From: Miscanthus floridulus
Lineage: Eukaryota; Streptophyta; Magnoliopsida; Poales; Poaceae
Assembly: GCF_019320115.1 (NCBI RefSeq)
Contig: NC_089581.1
Location: 93,370,802-93,434,801 of the forward strand
Length of the DNA stretch: 64,000 bases
Direction: 5' to 3'
Made by a program: the position numbers and the translations under genes
Notes under the pieces: model-generated
Database searches by the model: none
The model's input: only the letters and a program-made list of their open reading frames with translations
Told to the model about the DNA's origin: nothing
Part shown: positions 46,041 through 56,815 of the stretch, in pieces
How positions within the stretch are numbered: position 1 is the stretch's first letter
Layout of the letters: the number at the start of each line of letters is the position of its first letter

Positions 46041-46170
46041 ACACTATCCTATTTTCATTCCACAATAGGAAGAAAACAAGCAAAATTAGCCTGCATAAAC
46101 TATGGATACCATTACATGCAAGTGATCATGATCATGTCCTACTAGATTCTTTAACCTATGCCCTCCCCAG
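46041..46170 (-). other. RT-E leader
   Basis: Short untranslated leader between the primer-binding region and gag. No feature seen. Confidence 0.4.
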
Positions 46171-46392
46171 GTAACGGTGCTAGAAATGCTTGTTGGTATT
46201 TCTTAGCGCAATCACCAAGTGTGGAGGTTTTAAGTTGATCCACGACAATGGCGCTAGAAATGCTTGTTGGCATTTCTTAGCGCAATCACCAAGTGTGGAG
46301 GTTTTAAGTCCATCCTTGGCAACGACGCCAAAAATGTCTGTTGGTATTTCTTAGCACTATCACTAAGATTGAGGAAACCTTAGTGACGCCAC
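46171..46392. repeat. 74-base tandem triplication spanning LTR end and primer-binding site of RT-E
   Basis: Landmarks recur exactly every 74 bases: AAATG followed by TGTTGGTATTTCTTAGC at 46184, 46258 and 46332. Each unit carries an LTR terminus and, read on the minus strand, a TGGCGCCGTTGCC-like primer site with different mismatches. Confidence 0.85.
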
Positions 46393-47399
46393 CAAGAAAC
46401 ACCAACTACAATAGTTCTTAATGATTATAGAAAATATCTACAAGTGCACGGATCTATCGTTGTAGCATTTCACCCAGAAGTATTCAGGGTATCGTTATTT
46501 ATATTTTCCTAAAGGAGGGCAAGGTGTAAGAGTCTAGCATGAGCATGAACGAGATTACATACTTGCATTAGCATACCAATAGTTCCTGACAGGGGTAAAA
46601 ATGGTATATCAAGGATAGCGGACACACATCTGGGCCAACCTCAAGGATAAAATGAAAACAAAGTATAAAAGAATGTTCCTACATGGAGCCAACATGTTCT
46701 AATATAGCCAGTGCAAAGAATAGTTAATGATCATATAAGTTATATGACTAGAGTTAGAACTAAGTTTGATGGATGGGGAGATCTCTAGGAACTGGTCTGC
46801 TAGCGCATGGGAGACTTTAAGACTCCTACATAGTACCTGAACATGGGGGATTATAAGGGACGGACAGGGTTGTCACCACCTGCCACCTACCCCTCAACCG
46901 GAGGGCACCGTCATATCCAAAGGTTCCCATGGACCCGAGCACCATGCCCATGTATAAGGAAACTACCCATATCCCCCTAGGACTCCAACCCTGCAGATCA
47001 ACAAGCAAGAATATGGGCAAACCTAAAGGAACGATGATCTACCACCTCATCCCTAGCTCTACTTATACTCATACAAGTTAGATGAATGGTCAAGCATAAA
47101 GTTGAACTTGTTAAGATCATAACACACAAACTACATGCTAGTTCATATATCATGATTATAACAAGACAACTATACTCTAGTTCATATGCACTACTATATT
47201 GAAGATATGAGAGCATGACCTTGGAAGAAATTCTCTTTGTATTCATACCAAGCTTCTCTCTTTTCTTCCAAGGAGCCAAGCCCTCCTTGATAGCTCTTGC
47301 TAGCTCCAAACTACTACTAAGAACTAAATATTACAAGTAGAGAGGTGAGGTGTGTAGCTCCAAAATGTTGTGTGTGAGCACTACCCCCCTATTTATACA
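46339..47399 (-). repeat. RT-E 5' LTR, promoter-proximal part
   Basis: LTR from its TACCAACA end up to the RT-D insertion. It includes the TATA box and downstream region but no gene. Its other part is at 60908-61410. Confidence 0.65.
47389..47397 (-). promoter_or_regulatory. LTR TATA box of RT-E, abutting RT-D
   Basis: The minus strand reads TATAAATAG followed by GGGGGG. The RT-D target duplication ATACA (47395-47399) overlaps it, so upstream promoter sequence now lies 13.5 kb away. Confidence 0.6.
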
Positions 47400-49199
47400 T
47401 ATTGGCATGAAATTTCATCCCGTGCCGAGGGCACACGAGCAAGCCGGATGGGTCTACTCGATGGAGCTATAGATCTGCCTGGCTTCAATGCAGGGGTGGT
47501 CGATCCTGCATACTCCTCTCGAGATGTGCCAGTCAATTTGACCCTACAATTGATAAGGAGAGAAAGCTAATCAGTAATTTAAGGCAGAACATGTCGGTGT
47601 TGCCAGATAGTCCCGAATGTGCGGCTCTAAGAGCTGATGTGGAAGGAGATCGACTAGATAATCGATTCCAGCATACTCATCAGAATAAATCTATTAAAGC
47701 TCACGAGGTTATGGAAGGAAAATTGGTTATCACTCAGGATGAATATCATTATTTAGACAAATATTAGTCAATGGCAATAGGATGTCAACAATAATCAATT
47801 TATGCTAAGCCAATGACTGCAAGTAACCGAATCCCTTTTTATATAAAAGAAGCGGTTCATCAGCATTTAACCATTTAATAAAGATAAATCTAATGAACAT
47901 ATTAGATCTCATCTATCCTTATGACTAGTGGAGCATGAGGCAGAATCATGCAGGCCGTAGAAACAGTGATAAATTCAACGACCCTAACTTATTACTAATA
48001 TCAGTGGGGCATGAGGCAGAATCATGTAGGCTATAATACAATAATAAGATCATGGGGCTAGCACATCTTTCAACCTATCTTTACTTCAACGGTCTCGTGA
48101 CATGAACTGCATATGTGAAAGCACTCGATATCGGCTAAAACAGTCGATTCAGGCATAGCGCACAGTTAAGGTCATGCCCTATTAGGAACAGATCTACCAA
48201 ATAACGATACCCACTCCATGGTGCTAACAGTGGGGTGTGAGGCAAAATCACACAGGCTGTGATAACGGGCCATGGAATGGTTTTCATTAGTCAAGAGATC
48301 TATTTGAGACCAGACATGCCTTAACTGCACACTATGCATGATCATGATTGACATGAAATAGCCGATAAAACATAATTCATCATTCAAGATGCAGATTAGA
48401 TCATTTTAAATTAACAAACGATGGGTTAAACAGGATATAAGGCTGATCTAGATCAATCATAATCGGGCAAAGTGATATTGTTGTAATTAAATAAATAATG
48501 AAAGCAATAAGCAATATCGGTAACTTGATGAATCTATTCAGAAGGGCGCCACCCTTAGATAGAGCCGATAACTTGACCTTAATCTAGTTTGAGCAGTGGA
48601 GGTCGATCGGATTAATACAACCATGCTTGAACTAAACAAGAGTCGATAACTTGCTTATACTAGAGTCACAGTGGAGGTCAACCGGATCGATGTAGCCATA
48701 CGAATAGGAGTATAAGCCATGACGGTACTTACAGACAAGCTAGAGGTCAGCCGCACCGATGCAGATCTGCTCGCTAAAAAACTCATCGAGATCTACTCTA
48801 CACCTACTCCTAAGGGGTGGTCGAAGCCGAAAAAAGTAAGGAACCTATATTTGATTGATTGTGTCCTTTACCATAGCCAGGGTCTGATATTTATACCTGG
48901 AGCTTAAACATGAATCCTAGTCGAGCATGTCTCATTACAATCTTTGGCATAGAAGAAAACATTCCTAATTTAAGATAACTTGGACCCAAATCTTTCCATT
49001 TTTGTAGAGTCCGAGATGCAGTTTCCTGGCGCTAACCATAGCTCATTATTGCTATCTACGGACATCATCCAAAGAGATCTGATTCTAGAGTCATATCTGA
49101 ATCAGCTGATATCGATCCTTAAGCAATTGATTCCTTGATTGGCACAATCTTGGAAGCTTTCAAATTACCACATTCTTCCCCCAAATTTTGGTGTAAACA
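47400..49199 (-). repeat. RT-D 3' LTR
   Basis: 1800 bases, ending TTTTGGTGTAAACA. Internal short repeats: GTGGGGCATGAGGCAGAATCA-like at about 47930, 48004 and 48232, and GGAGGTCxxCCGGATCGATG-like at about 48599, 48671 and 48743. The adjoining interior is purine-rich in element sense (AATTGGGGCGCATG). Confidence 0.9.
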
Positions 49200-49318
49200 C
49201 ATGCGCCCCAATTTTGGGATAAAAGTGATTTTATTCCAAAATTCCTATTTATCCATTTACCATGCCACAACCATTCTGTTATGAGATATACGCATGATCC
49301 CTGACTTCCCAGCCCAAG

Positions 49319-49330
49319 TTTTATATAATA
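49319..49330 (+). promoter_or_regulatory. TATA box of RT-D antisense accessory gene
   Basis: TTTATATAATAT about 180 bases before ATG 49504, on the strand opposite gag. Confidence 0.55.
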
Positions 49331-49503
49331 TCCCAACAGTACCTTTTCCAACTCAATCGGCCTTTTTGCCTTTTCCCTTTTCCTTGAGCAAATCCTAATA
49401 TCCGACGCCAACATCGCCAAGGCCTCAAACCCTAGCAAATCTTCTATTCTATCAAGCCGTCATTTAAGCATTCTTCGTCAGACACAAATCTACTTCGGCT
49501 TTA

Positions 49504-52500
49504 ATGGTGACCAGTGACCATGTCCCTGAGGTATGCCTTTTGAGTTTTCCATTTTTCGAGTATCGGCCATTACCCTATATTTCTTTTCTCCTTAAATTTA
49601 TTCCATTCGATTTCTAGGAAATGAGGAATGAAATCTTGATTCCATTAGCCGTTGCTTCCAATGTCTATTTTGTTGGACCTATCGGTGATCCTGACCCATC
49701 TGATTTCATCCATCAAGAAACCAACCAAATCCACTTCAAACAGTCTGTAGTGGACTCGTCCTCCTAGAATATCAAAACCCCCTTTAGAAACCGGCCTAAA
49801 ATGCCCAAGGGGTGGAGAAATTGGTTTCATAGGGTATCCGAGAAAAAGGGCAGAGATTGGGAGGTGTATGATTTGAATCAATGTTTGACACTTTCATTGT
49901 TCGGGATGGAGAGGAATGATTCACTCTTGATTTTCGCATCCTATTTCTGGTCCAATGCCCTAAATGCTTTTGTCTTTGGTCATGGCCCGATGACTATTAC
50001 CCTAGCTGATGTTTACATGTTGACCAGCCCTTAGGATAACTAGGTCAGTGCATCCTTATGAGTACTTGAGTGCTGGTTCCAAGAAATTAGCCAAAATATC
50101 AGACTGCATAGTATGGGAAGTTATATTCTAAACCATATCAGAGACGAATCGACTGTTAGTGATAGGGAATATGTGGCCTTTCTGAATATGTGGTTGGAGA
50201 GATTTGTCTTTTGTGGGTCATCTTGTGGACCGACTTATAATCACAAACTCATGGCAGAGCATCTAGCAGTAGGCAAGGACATCCCTCTTGGAAAGTATCT
50301 GCTAGGGGTTGCCTATCATCTGATGTACTAGGTAGCCGCACAATTACTAAAAAATGAACCAGTGCATACCATCAATGGCCCTTGGTGGTTGATACAAATG
50401 TCGCTCAACTTGCATATGCATAAGATTGTAAGGCTTGATCTCAGAAGCCTGAGTTTCCCTTCCTTCAACTTTGATGAGAAATATAGAGGTGAAGAAGGAA
50501 GAACTCGGCAGTGTATGAGCTATGGGGAGGCTGCATCGGCCATAACAATTGATTTTGATATTGGCCATTTCTTCAAGAAGTTTTATAGAGGGATTGATGT
50601 AGACATCCTGACTTGGCTACCATATGATGATGATGAGAATGATGAGCTAATTTTCCCATTCAAGTTTTGATTCGAGTTAGGTTGTTCGGACGAGGCGGTG
50701 GCTACAATTTTTAATTCCTTCATCAAGCCCTGCGTTCTTCCCACCAAATTTTGTCATGGTCGTGGCAAAATGTCTATATGCTACTCCCTTCCATGCAACC
50801 CCCCAACTTATGAGTTCTACAATCCATCTTTCGTAGCACATCAGTTTGGCTTAGGCCAGCTCCCCCCTCAATTGTTGTTCAGAGACATATTGAAGCCAAG
50901 AGAAGACATCAGTGAGGTGATGGAAATCTCTAGAGTTTTTCAATTGGGATCGACCTTCCTTCCCTTTGTGTGCAAGACTGGATTAGAGTCAGCTCCTCTT
51001 CCATTCTCTTTGACTCCTAGTGGCAAGAATGGCACTCCCATCTTTTCTGCAGGTTGGTCCATCCTTTGTGTATATCCCTAAATGGGAAATTTGCTTCTAA
51101 TAGAGAGGTAACTTGCCATTTCTTTTCAAGAAAATTACTCGACGAATTCCTCTGCCAACTGTTCTAATCAAAATTTTTAGGATGCTGAATTTGATCCTCC
51201 GAGCTTAGATAGGAAGGGGTGTCCTATAGATTACCAGCCACCGTGCCTAGTTTCAAGAATGGGATCGGCTGCTCCTTCACTAAAAAATTGATAAAAACTC
51301 ATGCTACCTCCACTATTGTAACATATCATTCTTCAAAGCACAACGTGGCTCAAGGGACAACCTAGAAAACCACTGCTGGGAAGAGACTCCATAGAACAAG
51401 ACCATCAGCTGCTCAGGTAAACAATTTATCTCCTTCTCAAAAATGTTATTCAACTGCTAATCCCATTCGTTCACAACTATCGAGCATTACGTCCCAACCT
51501 GCTCTAGGTGTGGGACTGCTATCCCAGGTGTTTGACTTAGCACCAACTGAACCCCCATTGGCTAATCCTCAAAAGGAGCCAATTTCAGTTGAAATAACTG
51601 ATGCTTCCATAATAGCAGAAAATGTGAGTTTTATCCTTGATGCTTGTCAGAGCATTTTCTTTAACCTTTTGATCTACTCGGTTTCCATTTTTCATCTGGC
51701 TTCTTACCATGTGAGATACTTCCTAAGGAAACACCCACGCAAGAGCAGGAGCCTGACAACCCACTTAATGATCCTGTCGGCGTTGAAGGTGATCCTGTTG
51801 ATTCCCTAGCTCGGCATGCAACTAATGGTAAGGAAGTTAAATGTCCCTTTTATTCTATTGCAATAATTATGAACTAAAATATGACATTGTAGATACCAAT
51901 GTTGAAAGCTCAAAGCTGATCTAACTAGATGCTATTGGTGCATCATCAGTTGTTCCTTCTTTTTAGATAGAGGCTACTACAGAGAAGGTATTGTATCCTC
52001 TTTGCCATCCATTTGTTATAAACTGATTTAAGCCTCCTAATCAAGATTTCCTGAGTTACTCTTTCAATCTTGAGGAGTATTTTGATGAAGATGAAATTAG
52101 TTTGTCAGCCACTTCCTCCAAGGAAACCTTGCTAGAAGAGACAAAAAATCAGCTAAGAGATGTTCTGCCAATATTTGAGAAAAATATAGCCGATTTGGTC
52201 CAAGACACTGATCCAATGCATAGAGTCTTCTTGGCCATCAAGGGTAATCCATCCCTAGCTCTCTCTAGAGTCTTGTCTCCTTTTTCTATCTTTGAAGATC
52301 AGGTCTTGAAGGTGAAATAGGCTCAGAGGAATCTATTTGATCGTGAAACTTTATTGGCCAAGGGGAACTCTAATAGGCAAGAGGCTAAAGAATTGTCACA
52401 GTTGATTGATCACTTGAAGAACTCCTCCCTTAGTATTGACCCAGAATTGTCTCAACTGGAAGCCAGGCGTGCAGAACTTAAGAAGGAGCTAGAAAACGTG

Positions 52501-52722
52501 AAGACCGCCATTGATTGTCATAAGTCCACCTGAGCTCAAATACCTGATGCCATTCAACAAAAGAAATAGGAAATGCTGGCCAAAGTTAGAGAAGGCAGAG
52601 CCATCCGAAGTAGCCTCGAGAGCATTCTTGGATCAACTGAAGAAGATAAACAACATATCGCAGAAGCTGATGTTATTTGGCTAGAAGTGTTGAAAGCGAT
52701 CTAGGATATTCTAGACTTGTAA
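49504..52722 (+). pseudogene. Plant mobile domain (PMD, PF10536-like) accessory protein with coiled coil, decayed
   Basis: Exon 1 is 49504-49530 (MVTSDHVPE). The donor at 49531 and acceptor at 49617 keep the frame into EMRNEILIPLAVASNVYFVG. The plant-mobile-domain block follows: SYFWSNALNAFVFGHGPM and ITLADVYML near 49960-50025, FLNMWLERFVFC near 50185, LLGVAYHLMY and NGPWWLIQMSLNLHMH near 50380-50430. From about 52100 to 52700 it is coiled-coil-like. Stops at 49768, 50032, 50329, 50668 and later, ending TAA at 52720. Introns between 51100 and 52100 are not resolved. PMD proteins are found both as host proteins (MAIN type) and in transposons; molecular role here unknown. Confidence 0.68.
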
Positions 52723-53151
52723 TTCGTGTATTGACATATGTCTTGTGTAGAACGAATGACAACCACACTTTCCATTGTCTCACTGTGTCTTTCTTTATTC
52801 CGGCCAAAGAGCCGATTTTGAAAATAGCTGATTCCAGACTCTCGATCTTAATCCCATTTAGCTCTAAAAACACGGCCTTTATTAAGAGAGCCCTTTGATC
52901 TTCTGTCCTTAGTCACCCAACACCATATTTTCTTCGGTATTAGCGAGGTGGCGCTTCACCTCCTATTAATTGTGGTTGCCTTTTGCATGTCTCGAGGCAT
53001 CCACCTCTTCATTCTGTGGCTTCAAATACCACCCTAGGGCTCTGACCTCGAACACATCCATACTCACAACCGCTCCTATTCCTTTGCTTTTCTTTGCCCT
53101 CATAGAACTCTATAGCGGCCTCCCTCCCTTCCTGTAGATCTGATCGACTTC
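52723..53151. other. Spacer between the two RT-D accessory genes
   Basis: No gene seen; probably the 3' end of the first accessory transcript and the promoter of the second. No convincing TATA box. Confidence 0.4.
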
Positions 53152-53996
53152 ATGGCTAGCAAGGAGAACCACGACAAGTGCACGGTGGAGGAGGTTCTAG
53201 AGGAGAACATGCTGGTGAATCAGCGCCTCCGACACATGAGGTGAGATCAACATCTTCTGCTTGTGACGATGAACTATTCTAATTTGTCTATAGATTCATT
53301 TTGAATGACAGTCTCTATCCTCTTCCTAGGGTCAGTGAGCCCTCTGACACTGCATCTTTTGTGCTGGCCTCGTTGTTGGATTCTTTCAACTCATACAATG
53401 GCAATGATGCTGACGCTTCTTCCGAGAGTGGAGGGCGGCCTAGGATCACTATTCCAAGGCAACTCAGAAAAATGGCCAGCTTGAGATCCATCTTGGGGTC
53501 TTCCAAGTGGCCCTTCATGCTGTCGAGGAGAAGGCTAGTGCCATTCGAGCGCGGCTAGCCGAGTCTGACACTGCGGTGGTGGTAAGATGAGCTCCATGAA
53601 TGCTTCTATTCTGATTTCCACTACCTTTATCTTGATAGTTTTTTCTATTTATATGATTGCCAGCCTTGATGGTGCAGTTGGAGTCTCTCCAACTTGCGGC
53701 GAACGCAACCGTGGATGCCGTCAATGCTTGGGGTTCCCTCATCAACACTTACCTCCAAGACATCTCGGCCCGCATTCAAGAGATCGCCCTCCATGGTGTT
53801 CATCATGGCACATCGGTGGCACTAACCATAGCACAAGTCTAGATAGGGTACGACCTCCATGCCATGGAGACTAGGCTTCTCAATGGGCGATGGCCTTGAG
53901 GAGCATGAGGACCTGATGGAAGAATTTGCCATAGCGGCGGAGGCCATCATGGACATCACATCTACTTAGGATGTGGTGAACAAGGTCTTTGATTAG
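53152..53996 (+). pseudogene. Second small accessory gene of RT-D, decayed
   Basis: Not assigned to a named domain. Exon 1 ATG 53152-53240 (MASKENHDKCTVEEVLEENM). Intron 53241-53329 (GTGAG...CTAG) leads in frame to SEPSDTASFVLASLLDSFNS. A frameshift near 53470 leads into an Ala/Glu helical region. A second intron is at about 53582-53663. Exon 3 reads ANATVDAVNAWGSLINTYL and QDISARIQEIALHGVHHGTS, then stops (53842 and a frameshift near 53870) before an acidic end at TAG 53994. Similar frames occur beside PF04195 and PMD accessory genes in grass retrotransposons, from memory. Confidence 0.55.
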
Positions 53997-54503
53997 TCTG
54001 TACTTAGGGCAAACTAATCAATGAAACCTTCTACTCTTTTATGAATGTATCTTAGTGCAATGCCCCTATATGTGTCATGAATGTCTTTGTTTTTGATTTT
54101 GCTCTAGAAGCGATACATATTGTATTGGGTTTTATATATTCTTGGAAGATCTTTATTTTTTGAACTAGAGGCGATACCTTCTGGTACCGGCTATTAGAGC
54201 CGATGACTAAATGAATCAGCTATCAAGTGTTGATCAAATGTTAGGATAACATCCCTTTAAATATTTTTCGTTGATCGCTACTGATAGGTTGCACCAGAAC
54301 TTTTCATACCAAAGGTTAAACGATCGATCAATCTAGGCCAAGTGTCTCATTAAGCAAAACAGAACTTACTTTAATAGATCTATCAACTCTGAATTGCACT
54401 TATGACTTGATTTAGTGTTCACATACGTCAGCCTAAGCCCATCTCTAGGACCAGTGCTCATTCTTCCTTAATCCAATTGCCGACGTGGAGCCATGACTAT
54501 TTA
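53997..54503. other. Spacer between RT-D accessory gene and protease
   Basis: Convergent intergenic stretch where RT would be expected. I see no RT motif on either strand. Confidence 0.55.
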
Positions 54504-55447
54504 CTAAAACAAACTCTTAGAGCCAATTTCTTGCAACGGCTGTTGGCTTTCAATGCTGATTTTAATGAAGCCTCCTTCCCATATCTTGCTAGAAAAGCAT
54601 TCAAAGTCTCCTAGTTCCCAAAAGACTGGATCGGCTATTGCGATGCTCACAGACTCATCAGCGTGAACCAGTTTGACATCATCTCCTTGCCATTGAATCA
54701 AACACTGATGCATGGTCGATGGTACACAACAGTTTGCATGAATGCAATCATGACCAAGGAGCAAACTATATGACCCTTTTCCATTGATGACAAAGAATGT
54801 GGTGAGTAGAGTCTTACTCCTGATTGTTAGTTCGACGTTCATTGCCCCCTGGGTCTTGGATGCATTACCCCCAAAGTCTTTAAGCACCATGTTAGTCTCA
54901 ATCAGATCTCCTGGTCCCTTGCCAAGTTTGTGAAAAGTGGTGTAAGGCATGAGATTGACAGAAGCACCTCCGTCTACCAACATCTTGTTCATCGGCTTCC
55001 TATCAACCAAACCTTTTACATATAAGGCCTTTAAGTGCTGATGCTTGACTAGTTTATCAAATATAGCCGGCTGTATAACCGTAAGCTTGGCAACTATCTC
55101 TTCATACTCTGATTCATTGAAATCCGAATAAACTTCTTGATCTGTTAGAGCTCTGAATTCTGATGGCAACAGAAAGCCATTTGAATATTAGCCGATGGTT
55201 GCTTTCTATTGGTTGTTTGCTTAGTACGCCATACTTGAGGTTTACCGGTTGCCTAAGCCTATTCCAACTCTCTATTCCTTAGGCTACACCCTTCTCTTCT
55301 TGCTTCTTGTCAAACCTCCTAGACACCATTGGCCTTCATGCCAAACATATTTTCTCTCATTACTTTCTTCTTCCTAATCAGCCCAGTTTTGATCAACAAC
55401 TCTTTTTCCATGCCGATTATGAACATTTCCATTTTTTCAGCGCCGAT

Positions 55448-55520
55448 CCATGTTATTATGATGATATGCACCTTGAGCATGGATAGACCAATCCATGTTA
55501 TTATGATGATATGCACTCTG
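55448..55520 (-). repeat. 45-base in-frame repeat in RT-D gag-protease linker
   Basis: CCATGTTATTATGATGATAT starts at 55448 and again at 55493. On the minus strand it encodes a 15-residue His/Asn-rich unit (AYHHNNMD) twice. Confidence 0.7.
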
Positions 55521-55621
55521 GGCAATCATTCCTGGTAGACAACTTCAAACCTTCATTCCAGCAATGTCTGAAGAAAGGACAATTCCAATGTGATTCAGCT
55601 TGCTTTCTTTCATACCTCTCT

Positions 55622-56815
55622 TGATGAGGACATGACACCCATGCATATGACCATGTTTGGTGCATGGTATGGATGGTTAGGAGGCCAGCAAGTGTGTCCA
55701 AGTCAAGAAGGAGGTTCGAGGCTAATTCAGTTCAAGTCTCCGAGGTGGAGGCCCAAAGCAACTAAAGTTTGAGCCTGTCTCGGAGTCCAGGAGCAGCACG
55801 TACTAAAAACGATGCCCAGGTCGCATACAGTGTCCATTTTGGGCATTCTTTATACGGATGGAAATATAATTTCATGGATCTTCCAATGGCGCCAGTCCCA
55901 CCTTAAAATTTGATTAGAGTCAATGGGAATCGTAGAAACTAGTGGACATCCAGAATCTTTTAGGGTGCTGCTCCACCGTCGGCGATAACTTAATTTAGAG
56001 GTGAGCTCGTTCTTAAGTGATCCTTTTCACACTTTTGAGAATAGATTGCTACCTAATGATGTTATATTAATTAGGAACATTGGAGAGTGTCATGAGGGAC
56101 TTAGAGGAAGAGGTGGAGGCGATGATGACTACAAGGACGTCCAACAGAAATTGGAGGTCTGGTCCAACATGATTTCGAGTCTGCCTCGGCCTCCAGGACC
56201 AGTCTGCCTTAAACTGGTCACCAAGGACACATCCGGACTCCATTTTCAATGATCCACATATGGTTTGAAAGCTAATTTTATAAGGAAGCCAATCCAAGTA
56301 ATCTCACATCAAAAGCCCTTCATAATCAACATGAATCATTGAAACAAGTCAGCATCCAGAATCTGCCAGGGTGCTGCAACATCGTCTTTTGGTCAGTTGG
56401 ACTGTGTATCATGTTTGGGCCCATTAGGGGGGCGTCTAGGGTAGGTGATGACCCTAAGACCTTTATAATCATACGCCACCACCATCATTTGGTTTTGGGT
56501 TTTGCTTAGATTAATCTGTTAAGAACAGTTTTGCCATTCATCGGTTTGTGAGACCACAACTTTGTGAGATTAATCAATCATCTGCAATTTGGTTGCTTTC
56601 TTTCTTGTTCTTGCTTGAGTTCTTCATTGTGCATGCAGGGATTAGCCTTCTTGGCGAGGTCAACTAGATTCATGTCTCGGTTGATAACCAGAAGAGTTGT
56701 GGTACTAAGATTGCAGGGTTCAATCTTTTGATCTGAAGCCAGATCGGTGTGTCATTCTCTACCACAACGATAGTTATCACTACCTGACGAAAGATCAGGA
56801 TCCCCGTCCCCATCA
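55622..56815 (+). mobile_element. Solo-LTR-like insertion (about 1.2 kb) in RT-D gag
   Basis: Bounded by TGATGAGG...CCCCATCA and flanked by TCTCT (55617-55621) and TCTGT (56816-56820), a 5-base duplication with one change. Gag reading resumes on either side. No coding sequence. An internal phrase, ATCCAGAATCTxxxAGGGTGCTGC, occurs at about 55949 and 56353. Could be a solo LTR or a small TRIM-type element. Confidence 0.6.

Noticed and set aside
46171..46392. Possible CRISPR-like array (three 74-base units)
   Set aside because: Adjacent tandem copies without spacers, in a eukaryotic retrotransposon LTR.
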